In this document: piece by piece, positions 1 through 6,714 of the stretch
How the letters are laid out: each line of letters starts with the position of its first letter
Numbering within the stretch: the first letter of the stretch is position 1
Assembly: GCA_003513015.1 (NCBI GenBank)
Contig: DOTA01000534.1
Span: forward strand, 1 to 6,783
Origin: Chloroflexota bacterium
Lineage (GTDB): Bacteria; Chloroflexota; Anaerolineae; Anaerolineales; UBA11858
Direction: 5' to 3'
DNA: 6,783 bases
Position numbers and translations under genes: made by a program
The notes under the pieces: generated by a model
Told to the model about the DNA's origin: nothing
Seen by the model: only the letters and a program-made list of their open reading frames with translations
Database searches by the model: none

Positions 1-3000
1 CGGATAACGGCAGCTACACCACCGCGGGAGACACCTCCTGGGCCTGGGGCACCCCCACCCGCGGCCCGGCGGGCGCCTACTCCGGCGCGAATGCCTGGGG
101 CACCAATCTCAGCGGCAACTATCTGAATAACGAAGATGGCAGCCTGACCTCCCCGGCGATCGACCTGAGTGGCTACACCCCACTCTCCATCACGGGCGGC
201 GGCGGTGGCGGATTTACCCCGCAACTGCAACTCTCCTGGTGGCAATGGCTGCAAACTGAAAGCGGCTATGATTTCGCCAGTGTAGAGATTTGGGATGGTC
301 TGGATTGGACAGAAGTGATCAGCACGAGCGGCATCATCGACACCGCCTGGGACCCCTCCAGTATTCTGCTCGACCCGACCCAATACGCCGTACCCGATTT
401 CCGGGTGCGCTTTAACCTGCGATCCGATGATACCGTCACCTACCCCGGTTTTTATATTGATGATGTCAAAGTGGATGTATTCACGGGCGAAGCGCCGCAC
501 GTGCCCTGCAGCCTGTCTTCAGGCGGGTTGGTAGTCGGCCACGTTTATGATCTGAACACCAACGCAGCCCTCAATGGGGCCGCGGTCACCAGCAGCGCCG
601 GGCAAGTCATCACCCAGGGGAACCCGGATGATCCTGCGCTCGGCGAAGGTTTCTACACCCTGTTTGCCTTCGCAGGTGAGCAACCCATCACCGCGGCGCG
701 CCCGGCCTATGGCCCCCAGGTAGCATCGCCCACGGTCATCCTGGGTGATGCCATCCGCCAAGATTTTTACCTGCCCGCAGGAATCTTGAGCGCCAGCCCA
801 ACCAGTTTGGCGGCTAACCTCGAAATGGGCGAAATTACCACTTTAACGCTCTCACTCGAAAATCTGGGCGGGTTGGATGTAACCTACAACACGCGAGAGC
901 AAGGCGGTGCCTATCTGCCGGAAGTTCCCATCTCGGTGCTGGTTCCGGCTAATCAGGTTTTATCGGATTCCGCGGTGAAATCTGGCCCCACCTACCAGTC
1001 CCAGGGTGATCTGCCGCTCGTAGCGCATCCCAGCTTTGTGTACACCCCACCAAGCGAAGCGCTCCTGGCCTCCTCAGATTTGAGCGTACTGCTGGTCTTT
1101 GCCGCCGATGCCTATCAAATTCAGGCCATGCTGCAAGCCTATCCTGATCTCTCCCAGGTTGATTTCTTCAACGCCACAGGCGACACGCCCAGCCTGGCAA
1201 CCCTCCAAGCTTACGATGCAGTGGTAGTGGGCGCGAACTACAGCTTTGCAGACCCCGCTCAACTCGGCAATGTGCTGGCTGATTACCTCGATGGGGGCGG
1301 CAGTGTGGTGCAAACCGTGCCGACCTTCGATCCCAATAACGGTTGGGGCATCCAGGGGCGGTTCGCGAACGAGGGTTATTCTCCCTTTGCCTACCAGGGC
1401 GACTGGTTCGCCTGGTCTGACCTCGGAGATTATGATCCGGCGCACCCAATCATGGATGGTGTGGCCTATGCTGGTGATTCCTTCCGCCAGATGTTGGAGA
1501 TAGCACCGGAAAGTAATTGGGTGGCATCCTGGATGGATGATGAGTTTGTGGTTACGAAGGGTTCGGTGGTGGCCATGAACACCTTCCTGCCCGATGGCTC
1601 TGCCTGGACGGGAGATATTCCACTGATTCTGCACAACAGCATCGTCTGGCTGCAAACCGCGGGCGATGTACCCTGGCTCTTCACGGATCCCATCACGGGA
1701 ACGGTGCCAACGCTGGATACTCAAACCATCCAGGTGACCTTCGATGCCAGCGTCCCCGAAGTGAACCAGCCCGGACAGTACACCGCTGCCCTGAAATACA
1801 CCAACGATAGCCCCTATGGTGCTTTAGCGGTTCCGGTGACGATGACGGTCAACGCTCCGGTCGATTGGGGCCGACTGACAGGCACCATCCGCGGCTGGGA
1901 TTACTGTGACCAGAACAGCCTCCCGCTCGAAAATGCCACCGTTGAAATCCACGATCTAAGCGTGACCACGCTAAGTTCAGCGGATGGCAGCTACAATTAC
2001 TGGCTGCCCGCCGGAAACTACACGGTGACTGTTTCTGCCAAAGATTATCTCCCCAATAAGTTCACTGTGACCATCCTGGCCGGGGAATTGAATCCGCAAA
2101 ATGTCGAATTGCGGCTGAATGCGCCGTGTTCATCCATTTCGGACGAAAGCTTCACGGTGACGGTTGTCCAAGGGAGTGTTCTAACCAAAACCTTACAGCT
2201 CAGCAATGCCGGTGCAGGAGAACTGTTAGCCCGGTTCCTGCAGAGCAAATATGATTTGGAGCAGGTGACACCTTCTGGTTCATTCCCGAACCTGGCCATG
2301 CCGAAGGCCATCAGCAGTTGGCAGAGCGGACCAACTTCCGTGCAAACCCTGAGTGGGCAAAAAGAGGAACCATTGCGCGTTGACCAACCCCTAAGCGGCT
2401 GGTTTGGGGCTTTAGATATACCCGGCGGGATCATCCGTTATGCCTCGGCACAGTGCCCCGAGCTGCCGGAATCTTACTTCGTGTTTGGTGGCGTTGATGG
2501 TAGCTTCAATATCTCTAGCAAAGCCTGGCGTTATGATACCCGAACCAACACCTGGAACAGTCTCGCCGATCTGCCCTGGGGTGGAGAAGCGCCAGCCGCT
2601 ACCTGCTACCAAGGAAAAATCTATGTGATGGGCGGCAACGGCAGCGATGCTTTCTTGATCTATGATTTGGTCGCCGATCGCTGGACATTTGGCCCAGCCC
2701 TGCCGCGCGGCGTTGAGGGGGCGGCCGCGGCGGCCTGGGATGGCAAAATCTTCCTGATCGGTGGAGATAATGATTTTTATCCCGGCAATGGCGTTTCAGA
2801 TGAAGTCAATATCTTCGATATCGTCACCCAAACCTGGGTGAGCAATGGCGCATCTCTACCGATAGCCACCGGCAACGCCGGATTCGCTCAAATCGGGCCG
2901 TATGCCTACCTGGTTGGCGGTTGGGGAGATTTAGCACCCACCGAGAATATCAGCGCGACCCAACGCTACGATCTGATGAATGACACCTGGGAACTCGGGC

Positions 3001-3563
3001 CAGTCTTTGAGAGTGCTCGCGCCGATTTCGCTCTGGCGGCCACATCTCAAACCTTGTATGCCATCGGCGGCGATAAAGATGGGCAAGACTTCTTCGATGC
3101 TACAGATACCGTTGAAAGTCTCTTGTTGGATACCTGGCCGGCGGGAGACTGGGCCACCTATAGCGATTCCTTGCCGGTGGCCTTCACCGCCAACAGTGCC
3201 GGGTTCTGCACCCAGGCTCACTCCGCACCCGATGTAGCCGAAGTCTGGTCGGTAGGCGGCCTGGATACGGATACCTTCCTCATCAGCGGCAGAACTTTCT
3301 TCCACGAAACGCTCGGTGAAACCTGCTTCTCGATCTACAGCGATCTTCCGTGGATCAGCGTCCAACCTTTTATTACGATTGTACCGGGTGGTGATGAACA
3401 ATTCATCGAAGTGGTCTTTAACGCCAGTGATCTTGATCTGGGAGAATATACGGCAACACTGGGAATCTTCACAAACGATCCCGGTTCGCCGCTCTACTAC
3501 CTGCCAGTTCATTTGTCCGTCCGAGGTTCCTATCTAAACTTCCTGCCGCTGGTGATCCGCTAA
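1..3563 (+). CDS. C-terminal part of a giant secreted multidomain protein (possible S8-type protease tail or adhesin), 5' partial
   Basis: The frame is open from base 3, so the gene begins before the window and the GTG at 315 is internal; 1186 residues are visible, ending at TAA. Domains in visible-residue numbers: MAM/jelly-roll-like domain 1-158 (WGTPTRGP, LSWWQWLQTESGYDFASVEI, ending FYIDDVKV); carboxypeptidase-regulatory-like domain 174-260; first half of an Ig/BACON-like domain 261-300; inserted class-I glutamine-amidotransferase-like domain about 359-554 (AYDAVVVGANYSF, HPIMDGV) with no Cys, so probably non-catalytic; second Ig half 555-617; second regulatory-like domain 622-706; first half of a second Ig-like domain 713-746; kelch propeller about 804-1104 with five or six blades (repeated GG...YD...TW); second Ig half 1108-1173; tail NFLPLVIR 1179-1186. 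This arrangement is familiar from the ends of Chloroflexota subtilase-like and other secreted proteins, but no catalytic domain is in view, so enzyme identity is inferred. It probably acts outside the cell. Confidence 0.8.
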   Translation, partial: DNGSYTTAGDTSWAWGTPTRGPAGAYSGANAWGTNLSGNYLNNEDGSLTSPAIDLSGYTPLSITGGGGGGFTPQLQLSWWQWLQTESGYDFASVEIWDGLDWTEVISTSGIIDTAWDPSSILLDPTQYAVPDFRVRFNLRSDDTVTYPGFYIDDVKVDVFTGEAPHVPCSLSSGGLVVGHVYDLNTNAALNGAAVTSSAGQVITQGNPDDPALGEGFYTLFAFAGEQPITAARPAYGPQVASPTVILGDAIRQDFYLPAGILSASPTSLAANLEMGEITTLTLSLENLGGLDVTYNTREQGGAYLPEVPISVLVPANQVLSDSAVKSGPTYQSQGDLPLVAHPSFVYTPPSEALLASSDLSVLLVFAADAYQIQAMLQAYPDLSQVDFFNATGDTPSLATLQAYDAVVVGANYSFADPAQLGNVLADYLDGGGSVVQTVPTFDPNNGWGIQGRFANEGYSPFAYQGDWFAWSDLGDYDPAHPIMDGVAYAGDSFRQMLEIAPESNWVASWMDDEFVVTKGSVVAMNTFLPDGSAWTGDIPLILHNSIVWLQTAGDVPWLFTDPITGTVPTLDTQTIQVTFDASVPEVNQPGQYTAALKYTNDSPYGALAVPVTMTVNAPVDWGRLTGTIRGWDYCDQNSLPLENATVEIHDLSVTTLSSADGSYNYWLPAGNYTVTVSAKDYLPNKFTVTILAGELNPQNVELRLNAPCSSISDESFTVTVVQGSVLTKTLQLSNAGAGELLARFLQSKYDLEQVTPSGSFPNLAMPKAISSWQSGPTSVQTLSGQKEEPLRVDQPLSGWFGALDIPGGIIRYASAQCPELPESYFVFGGVDGSFNISSKAWRYDTRTNTWNSLADLPWGGEAPAATCYQGKIYVMGGNGSDAFLIYDLVADRWTFGPALPRGVEGAAAAAWDGKIFLIGGDNDFYPGNGVSDEVNIFDIVTQTWVSNGASLPIATGNAGFAQIGPYAYLVGGWGDLAPTENISATQRYDLMNDTWELGPVFESARADFALAATSQTLYAIGGDKDGQDFFDATDTVESLLLDTWPAGDWATYSDSLPVAFTANSAGFCTQAHSAPDVAEVWSVGGLDTDTFLISGRTFFHETLGETCFSIYSDLPWISVQPFITIVPGGDEQFIEVVFNASDLDLGEYTATLGIFTNDPGSPLYYLPVHLSVRGSYLNFLPLVIR

Positions 3564-3580
3564 CGCTCGAAGAATCCATC

Positions 3581-3617
3581 AAAAAAAGAGTGGAGGCGCG
3601 GCCTCCACTCTTTTTTT
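3581..3617. terminator. Bidirectional intrinsic terminator after the giant secreted protein gene
   Basis: A perfect 17-bp inverted repeat (3581-3597 and 3601-3617) has a GC-rich core GAGTGGAGGC / GCCTCCACTC, a 3-base loop GCG and a run of seven A on one side and seven T on the other. It starts 17 bases after the stop codon. The A and T runs let it work on both strands, although no opposing gene is seen here. Confidence 0.93.
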
Positions 3618-3644
3618 GGAACCAACCTGAAATCGGTGTACAAT
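3616..3644 (+). promoter_or_regulatory. Candidate sigma70-type promoter for the SGNH hydrolase gene
   Basis: TTGGAA (3616-3621) and TACAAT (3639-3644) are separated by 17 bases, a good match to housekeeping -35 and -10 boxes. The -35 box overlaps the T-run of the preceding terminator. The expected start point, about 7 bases past the -10, falls at the left edge of the MITE-like element. Read without the element, the leader would be about 45 bases ending in the AGGAG ribosome site at 3791. Inferred from motif match only. Confidence 0.5.
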
Positions 3645-3655
3645 CTTTTTAAGGA

Positions 3656-3762
3656 ACTCATGTTACGCACTTAGCCGCCCCTTCGACTACAAGCCAGTAG
3701 CATGCTGAGCCAGGTCGAAGCGTGTTTCCGGCTCGTTGCTCAGGGTGCTGCGTAACATGAGT
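3656..3762. mobile_element. MITE-like element with 14-bp terminal inverted repeats and flanking direct repeat
   Basis: ACTCATGTTACGCA (3656-3669) is the exact reverse complement of TGCGTAACATGAGT (3749-3762). AAGGA lies directly outside both ends (3651-3655 and 3763-3767); counting the A/T edge bases, the flanking match is TAAGGAA, so the target duplication is 5 to 7 bp and the element 105-107 bp. The interior has more pairing, including CTTCGAC (3681-3687) with GTCGAAG (3714-3720), CTGAGC (3705-3710) with GCTCAG (3738-3743), and the palindrome AGCATGCT (3699-3706). There is no coding capacity, so movement would need a transposase elsewhere. The CTTCGAC...GTCGAAG core resembles dispersed intergenic repeats of environmental bacteria, as I recall them; copies elsewhere in the genome are not visible here. 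Confidence 0.75.
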
Positions 3763-3801
3763 AAGGAATTCTCATTCTACCCCACGGCATAGGAGACCGC
3801 C

Positions 3802-5532
3802 ATGAAAACGATTCGATTTCTGCTGATTGGCTTATTGCTCACCATCGCCCTGCCCCTCGTTGCCCGCGCCGAACCCACCCATACCATCTATCTGCCCCTC
3901 ACCATCGACGCCCAAACTCTCGACATTTCCCCGCCCGCGCAGCCTGTCAAGCTGATCTTCATCCACCATTCCACCGGCGAAAACTGGCTCACCGATGATT
4001 ACGGAAATCTGGGCCGCGAGCTGGCTGCCAACAATTACTTTGTTTCCGACACCAACTACGGCTGGGGGCCAGATGGCATTGGCGACCGCACCGACATCGT
4101 CAACTGGCGCGAGTGGTTCCGCAGCCCCAGCACGCCTACTTACATGCAAGCGCTCTTCAACGAAAGTGAGCAGCACGCCAACTACACGCGCACCTTTGGT
4201 GATCCCGGTGGCGAAAACCAAATTGTGATGTTCAAATCCTGCTTCCCCAACTCCGCGTTGGAGGGGAGCCCCGACGATCCCCCCGACCCCAACGAAGCGT
4301 TCAGCGTGGGCCACGCCAAATACGTCTACAACGATCTACTCAACTACTTCGTCACCCGTCCCGACAAACTTTTCATTGTTATCACTGCCCCGCCGCTGCA
4401 AGATGCCACCTATGCCGACAATGCCCGGGCCTTCAACAACTGGCTCTACAACGATTGGCTGGCCGAAAACAGCTACCCACTCAACAACGTGGCCGTTTTC
4501 GACTTCTACAACGTGCTCACCCACCCCGACAACCATCACCGCATCAACAACGGGCAAATCGAGCACATCAGCAACGGCATCAACACCCTTTACTACGATT
4601 CCGACGGCGACGACCATCTCAATATCGCGGGCAGCCAGAAAGCCACCGCCGAATATATCCCGCTGCTAAATTATTATTACCACCGCTGGATGGAAACAGC
4701 CCCCATAGAGCAGATTCCGCCCGCGGAGCAACCCGTTCCCACAGCGGAGGATCAGACTCCGCCCGAGGGTGATGCCGCCCCCACAGAGAAACCACAACCC
4801 ATTGTGCCCCTGCCACCCACCTCCGAGGCTCAGCCGATTGACGATTTCGAGGGTGAAAATCATTGGCAGGCCTTTTGGGATGGATCCACCGCGACCAGCA
4901 TCACTTGCACCTTCACAGATGAAAAAGCCATTGGCCGCGAGCAATCAATGCGTATTGATTTTGAGGTGGCCGCCGATAGCTGGGCGACTTGCTCCCTGGT
5001 TTTCGCATCCATTCAAGATTGGTCTGACACCCAGGGAATTACATTTTTCTATACGGCGGCGGCCCCAGCCCTGCTCTTTGATGTGACCATCTACAGCGGT
5101 TCGCCCGAGGCGCTGACCAGCTACCAATACACAATTGAAACCGTGCCGGAAAGCGTTAACCAATGGATTCCCGTGGAACTCAGTTGGAACCAGATTTTGG
5201 GCGTGGATTGGGAGGCCAATGCTCGCAACCCCATCAACCCCAGCCAAGTGACCGGAGTCGCCATCGGTTTCAGCACCAACCCCAATACCCCCAACCGCGG
5301 CACCATTTGGGTTGACAGCCTGCGAAATTGGATTCCACCAGATGGACAGGGTCAAACGGAAAATCCCGAGGCGGAATCACCCACCGAAGGAACCGGCGAA
5401 CAACCCCAAACTGAGTCCAAAACTCCCCCTGAGGAGGTGGGCAATCCTTTATGCCCGGCATCCACCTCGATAGGGGCAATCGGGCTGATGGCAGCAATCC
5501 AATTCCACCAGAAAAAGCGGGAGAAACTGTAG
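3802..5532 (+). CDS. Secreted SGNH/GDSL-like hydrolase with C-terminal carbohydrate-binding-like domain and anchor
   Basis: 576 residues. The ATG start is supported by AGGAG at 3791-3795, six bases upstream, and by a clean signal peptide at residues 1-23 (MKTIRFLLIGLLL...ARA, cut before EP). HTIYLPLT at 27-34 follows at once. Residues 48-297 form an SGNH-like domain: LIFIHHSTGENWL with candidate nucleophile Ser57, GWGPDGIGDRTD (88-98), MFKSCFPNS (143-151), LFIVITAPP (190-198) and DGDDHLNIAG with candidate His272. The motifs suggest an esterase or deacetylase fold, but the GDS block is atypical and the substrate is unknown. A Pro/Glu-rich linker (300-345) leads to a jelly-roll domain (346-510) resembling CBM11/CIA30-type modules, with Cys369 and Cys397 possibly paired. 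A second acidic, Pro-rich linker ends in NPLCPAS, a short hydrophobic stretch and the basic tail KKREKL, which looks like a surface-anchoring signal. Probable role: cell-surface attack on decorated polysaccharide (inference). Confidence 0.75.
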   Translation: MKTIRFLLIGLLLTIALPLVARAEPTHTIYLPLTIDAQTLDISPPAQPVKLIFIHHSTGENWLTDDYGNLGRELAANNYFVSDTNYGWGPDGIGDRTDIVNWREWFRSPSTPTYMQALFNESEQHANYTRTFGDPGGENQIVMFKSCFPNSALEGSPDDPPDPNEAFSVGHAKYVYNDLLNYFVTRPDKLFIVITAPPLQDATYADNARAFNNWLYNDWLAENSYPLNNVAVFDFYNVLTHPDNHHRINNGQIEHISNGINTLYYDSDGDDHLNIAGSQKATAEYIPLLNYYYHRWMETAPIEQIPPAEQPVPTAEDQTPPEGDAAPTEKPQPIVPLPPTSEAQPIDDFEGENHWQAFWDGSTATSITCTFTDEKAIGREQSMRIDFEVAADSWATCSLVFASIQDWSDTQGITFFYTAAAPALLFDVTIYSGSPEALTSYQYTIETVPESVNQWIPVELSWNQILGVDWEANARNPINPSQVTGVAIGFSTNPNTPNRGTIWVDSLRNWIPPDGQGQTENPEAESPTEGTGEQPQTESKTPPEEVGNPLCPASTSIGAIGLMAAIQFHQKKREKL

Positions 5533-5555
5533 GCAGATTGCAGGCGTAAATAGAA

Positions 5556-5586
5556 TTTCGGCAATTTCAAAAGGTGGTGCTATAAT
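5556..5586 (+). promoter_or_regulatory. Extended -10 promoter for phoU
   Basis: TATAAT at 5581-5586 is a perfect -10 box preceded by TG and one base (5578-5580), the extended -10 form that tolerates a weak -35. The best -35 candidates are poor (TCGGCA at 5558-5563, 17-base spacing, or TTTCGG at 5556-5561, 19-base spacing). It lies 30 bases before the phoU ATG, so phoU appears to be its own transcription unit. No obvious Pho-type repeat operator is seen, and there is no clear terminator hairpin between the hydrolase stop and this promoter. Confidence 0.72.
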
Positions 5587-5616
5587 GGGAAAACTCTATT
5601 GAAATAAGGTTAGCTT

Positions 5617-6294
5617 ATGACACGCGAAACGCTAGATCGTAAAACTCACGAAATTTTGGACGAAATCCTGGTGCTCGGCAGCATGGTGGAAGATGCCATT
5701 TTAAGCTCGGTTGATTCGCTGAAAAAGCGGGATATCGAAGCCGCCAAACGCATCTACCAGGGCGATAAAGCCATCAACGAAAAACGCTTTGCCATCGAAA
5801 ATGATACGCTGATTTTGATTGCGACGCAGCAACCCATGGCCCGAGATTTGCGGGTGATGGCCTCCGTTTTGGAGATTGCTAGCGAGTTGGAGCGCATGGG
5901 TGATTATGCCAAAGGGATTGCCATGATTAACATCCGCATGGGCAATGAACCCCTGATCAAACCGTTGATCGATGTGCCGCACATGGCTGAAATCACTGCG
6001 GATATGCTGCACCGCGCCCTGGGTGCTTTCGCAGCCGGAGATACAGCCGCGGCGCGCAGCATCCCCAAAGAAGACGACACGGTTGATGCGCTTTACAACC
6101 AGGTCTATCGCGAGTTACTGACCTTCATGATCAAAGACCCCTCCACCATTGATAATGCTACTTTTCTTTTGTGGGTGGCCCACAATCTGGAACGCGCTGC
6201 CGACCGGGTGATCAACATCTGTGAGCGTACGCTATTCGTTGAAACCGGCGAACTGGTGGAAATCAAAGCCACCCATGATGAATTCGAAAGTTAA
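5617..6294 (+). CDS. phoU: PhoU, phosphate signalling and transport regulator
   Basis: 225 residues, the normal length for PhoU. The family is a cytoplasmic, mostly helical protein that links the PstSCAB phosphate transporter to a PhoR-type sensor kinase and restrains phosphate uptake and Pho-regulon expression when phosphate is ample. Two PhoU repeats are visible, about residues 17-105 and 120-205. Each carries the metal-binding E-R-x-x-D signature: ELERMGDYAKGI with Glu92 and Asp96, and NLERAADRVINICE with Glu192 and Asp196. The typical QPMARDLR stretch (72-79) is also present. The ATG is preceded by AAGG at 5606-5609, seven bases away. It has its own promoter and terminator, and no pst or phoR/phoB gene is in the window, so it is not in the classical pst operon here. 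No key residue appears to be missing. Confidence 0.95.
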   Translation: MTRETLDRKTHEILDEILVLGSMVEDAILSSVDSLKKRDIEAAKRIYQGDKAINEKRFAIENDTLILIATQQPMARDLRVMASVLEIASELERMGDYAKGIAMINIRMGNEPLIKPLIDVPHMAEITADMLHRALGAFAAGDTAAARSIPKEDDTVDALYNQVYRELLTFMIKDPSTIDNATFLLWVAHNLERAADRVINICERTLFVETGELVEIKATHDEFES

Positions 6295-6313
6295 TCATCA
6301 CTCCTGAACATTG

Positions 6314-6355
6314 AACGGCTGGTCTGGATTGAATCTGAGGCCAGCCGTTTTGTTT
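6314..6355 (+). terminator. Intrinsic terminator after phoU
   Basis: AACGGCTGG (6314-6322) pairs with CCAGCCGTT (6341-6349). The stem extends inward by three pairs including one G-T, leaving a loop of about 12 bases, and is followed by TTTTGTTT (6348-6355). It starts 20 bases after the phoU stop codon. Confidence 0.85.
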
Positions 6356-6402
6356 ATCCCCGATACCTGACATTTCCAGACCCGATACAAGAATAAAATC
6401 AG

Positions 6403-6431
6403 TTGTAATGCGCGGTATTCAATGCTAAACT
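6403..6431 (+). promoter_or_regulatory. Candidate promoter for the small membrane protein gene
   Basis: TTGTAA (6403-6408) and TAAACT (6426-6431) are 17 bases apart, and TG plus one base (6423-6425) precedes the -10. Each box matches consensus at four of six positions. It lies after the phoU terminator and about 50 bases before the ATG at 6481. Motif evidence only. Confidence 0.45.
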
Positions 6432-6480
6432 AGAAGCCAGCGATCATTCACCCAATTTTCCAACGCCCGCGGAGGTTCAC

Positions 6481-6714
6481 ATGTCAGCCGGTAAAATCAT
6501 TGCATATCTATTCGCAGCCATTCTTATTTTCTTTGGCGTGCTCTTCATTTGGGCCACCTTCAGTCCAGAGGGCCAACTGGGTTGGCTGGTGGTGGGGGTC
6601 ATCAGCGTGGGCATCGGCTTTGGGGTAATCTGGTTCGCAGGGCGCAGCAAGCCCGCCCAAACCGGGGATGGCATCCATCGTGAGCACGCCGCCACAAGAT
6701 TGGCATTTCATTGA
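6481..6714 (+). CDS. Small two-helix membrane protein, C-terminal zinc-ribbon half displaced by an inversion
   Basis: Read as it stands, the gene gives 77 residues from an ATG with a strong GGAGG site at 6471-6475, five bases upstream. Residues 6-26 and 33-54 are two hydrophobic helices, starting from MSAGKIIAYL, and a short linker SKPAQTGDG ends at residue 64. From residue 65 the reading (IHREHAATRLAFH, then TGA) looks unrelated to a natural protein. The reverse complement of 6655-6783 supplies an in-frame continuation, AQTGDGSSNVTLKIDLPGD then VNLDSMKCQSCGGVLTMDAI, which has the look I recall for small Chloroflexota membrane proteins with a cytoplasmic CxxC...CxxC ribbon. The intact gene therefore probably ran at least 101 residues, with the second Cys pair outside the window. 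In the present orientation only the membrane part would be made. Function unknown. Confidence 0.7.
   Translation: MSAGKIIAYLFAAILIFFGVLFIWATFSPEGQLGWLVVGVISVGIGFGVIWFAGRSKPAQTGDGIHREHAATRLAFH

Noticed and set aside
315..317. GTG at 315 as the start of the first gene
   Set aside because: The same frame is open back to base 3 and encodes a convincing continuation of the MAM-like domain, so the GTG is an internal valine codon.
1074..1724. Long open frame on the minus strand (216 codons), and a similar one at 2931-3512
   Set aside because: Both lie wholly inside the giant + strand gene, have Arg/Gly/His-rich low-meaning translations with no recognisable domain, and arise from the codon bias of the real gene.
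3581..3617. Terminator hairpin as part of the MITE-like element
   Set aside because: It lies 38 bases outside the left terminal repeat and has the classic stem plus T-run right after a stop codon, so it is an ordinary terminator.
3832..4314. Minus-strand open frame of 160 codons opposite the hydrolase gene
   Set aside because: It is opposite the signal peptide and catalytic domain of a clearly real gene and has no domain or start signal of its own.
5533..5616. Terminator between the hydrolase gene and phoU
   Set aside because: No hairpin followed by a T-run could be found. Only partial AATTTC-type repeats are present, so transcription may run on into phoU.
6508..6711. Minus-strand open frame beginning MKCQSCGG as a separate small gene
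   Set aside because: Only the first part is protein-like. After MDAIPG it runs antisense through the membrane helices of the + strand gene, and there is no ribosome site before the ATG. It is the displaced piece of the + strand gene.
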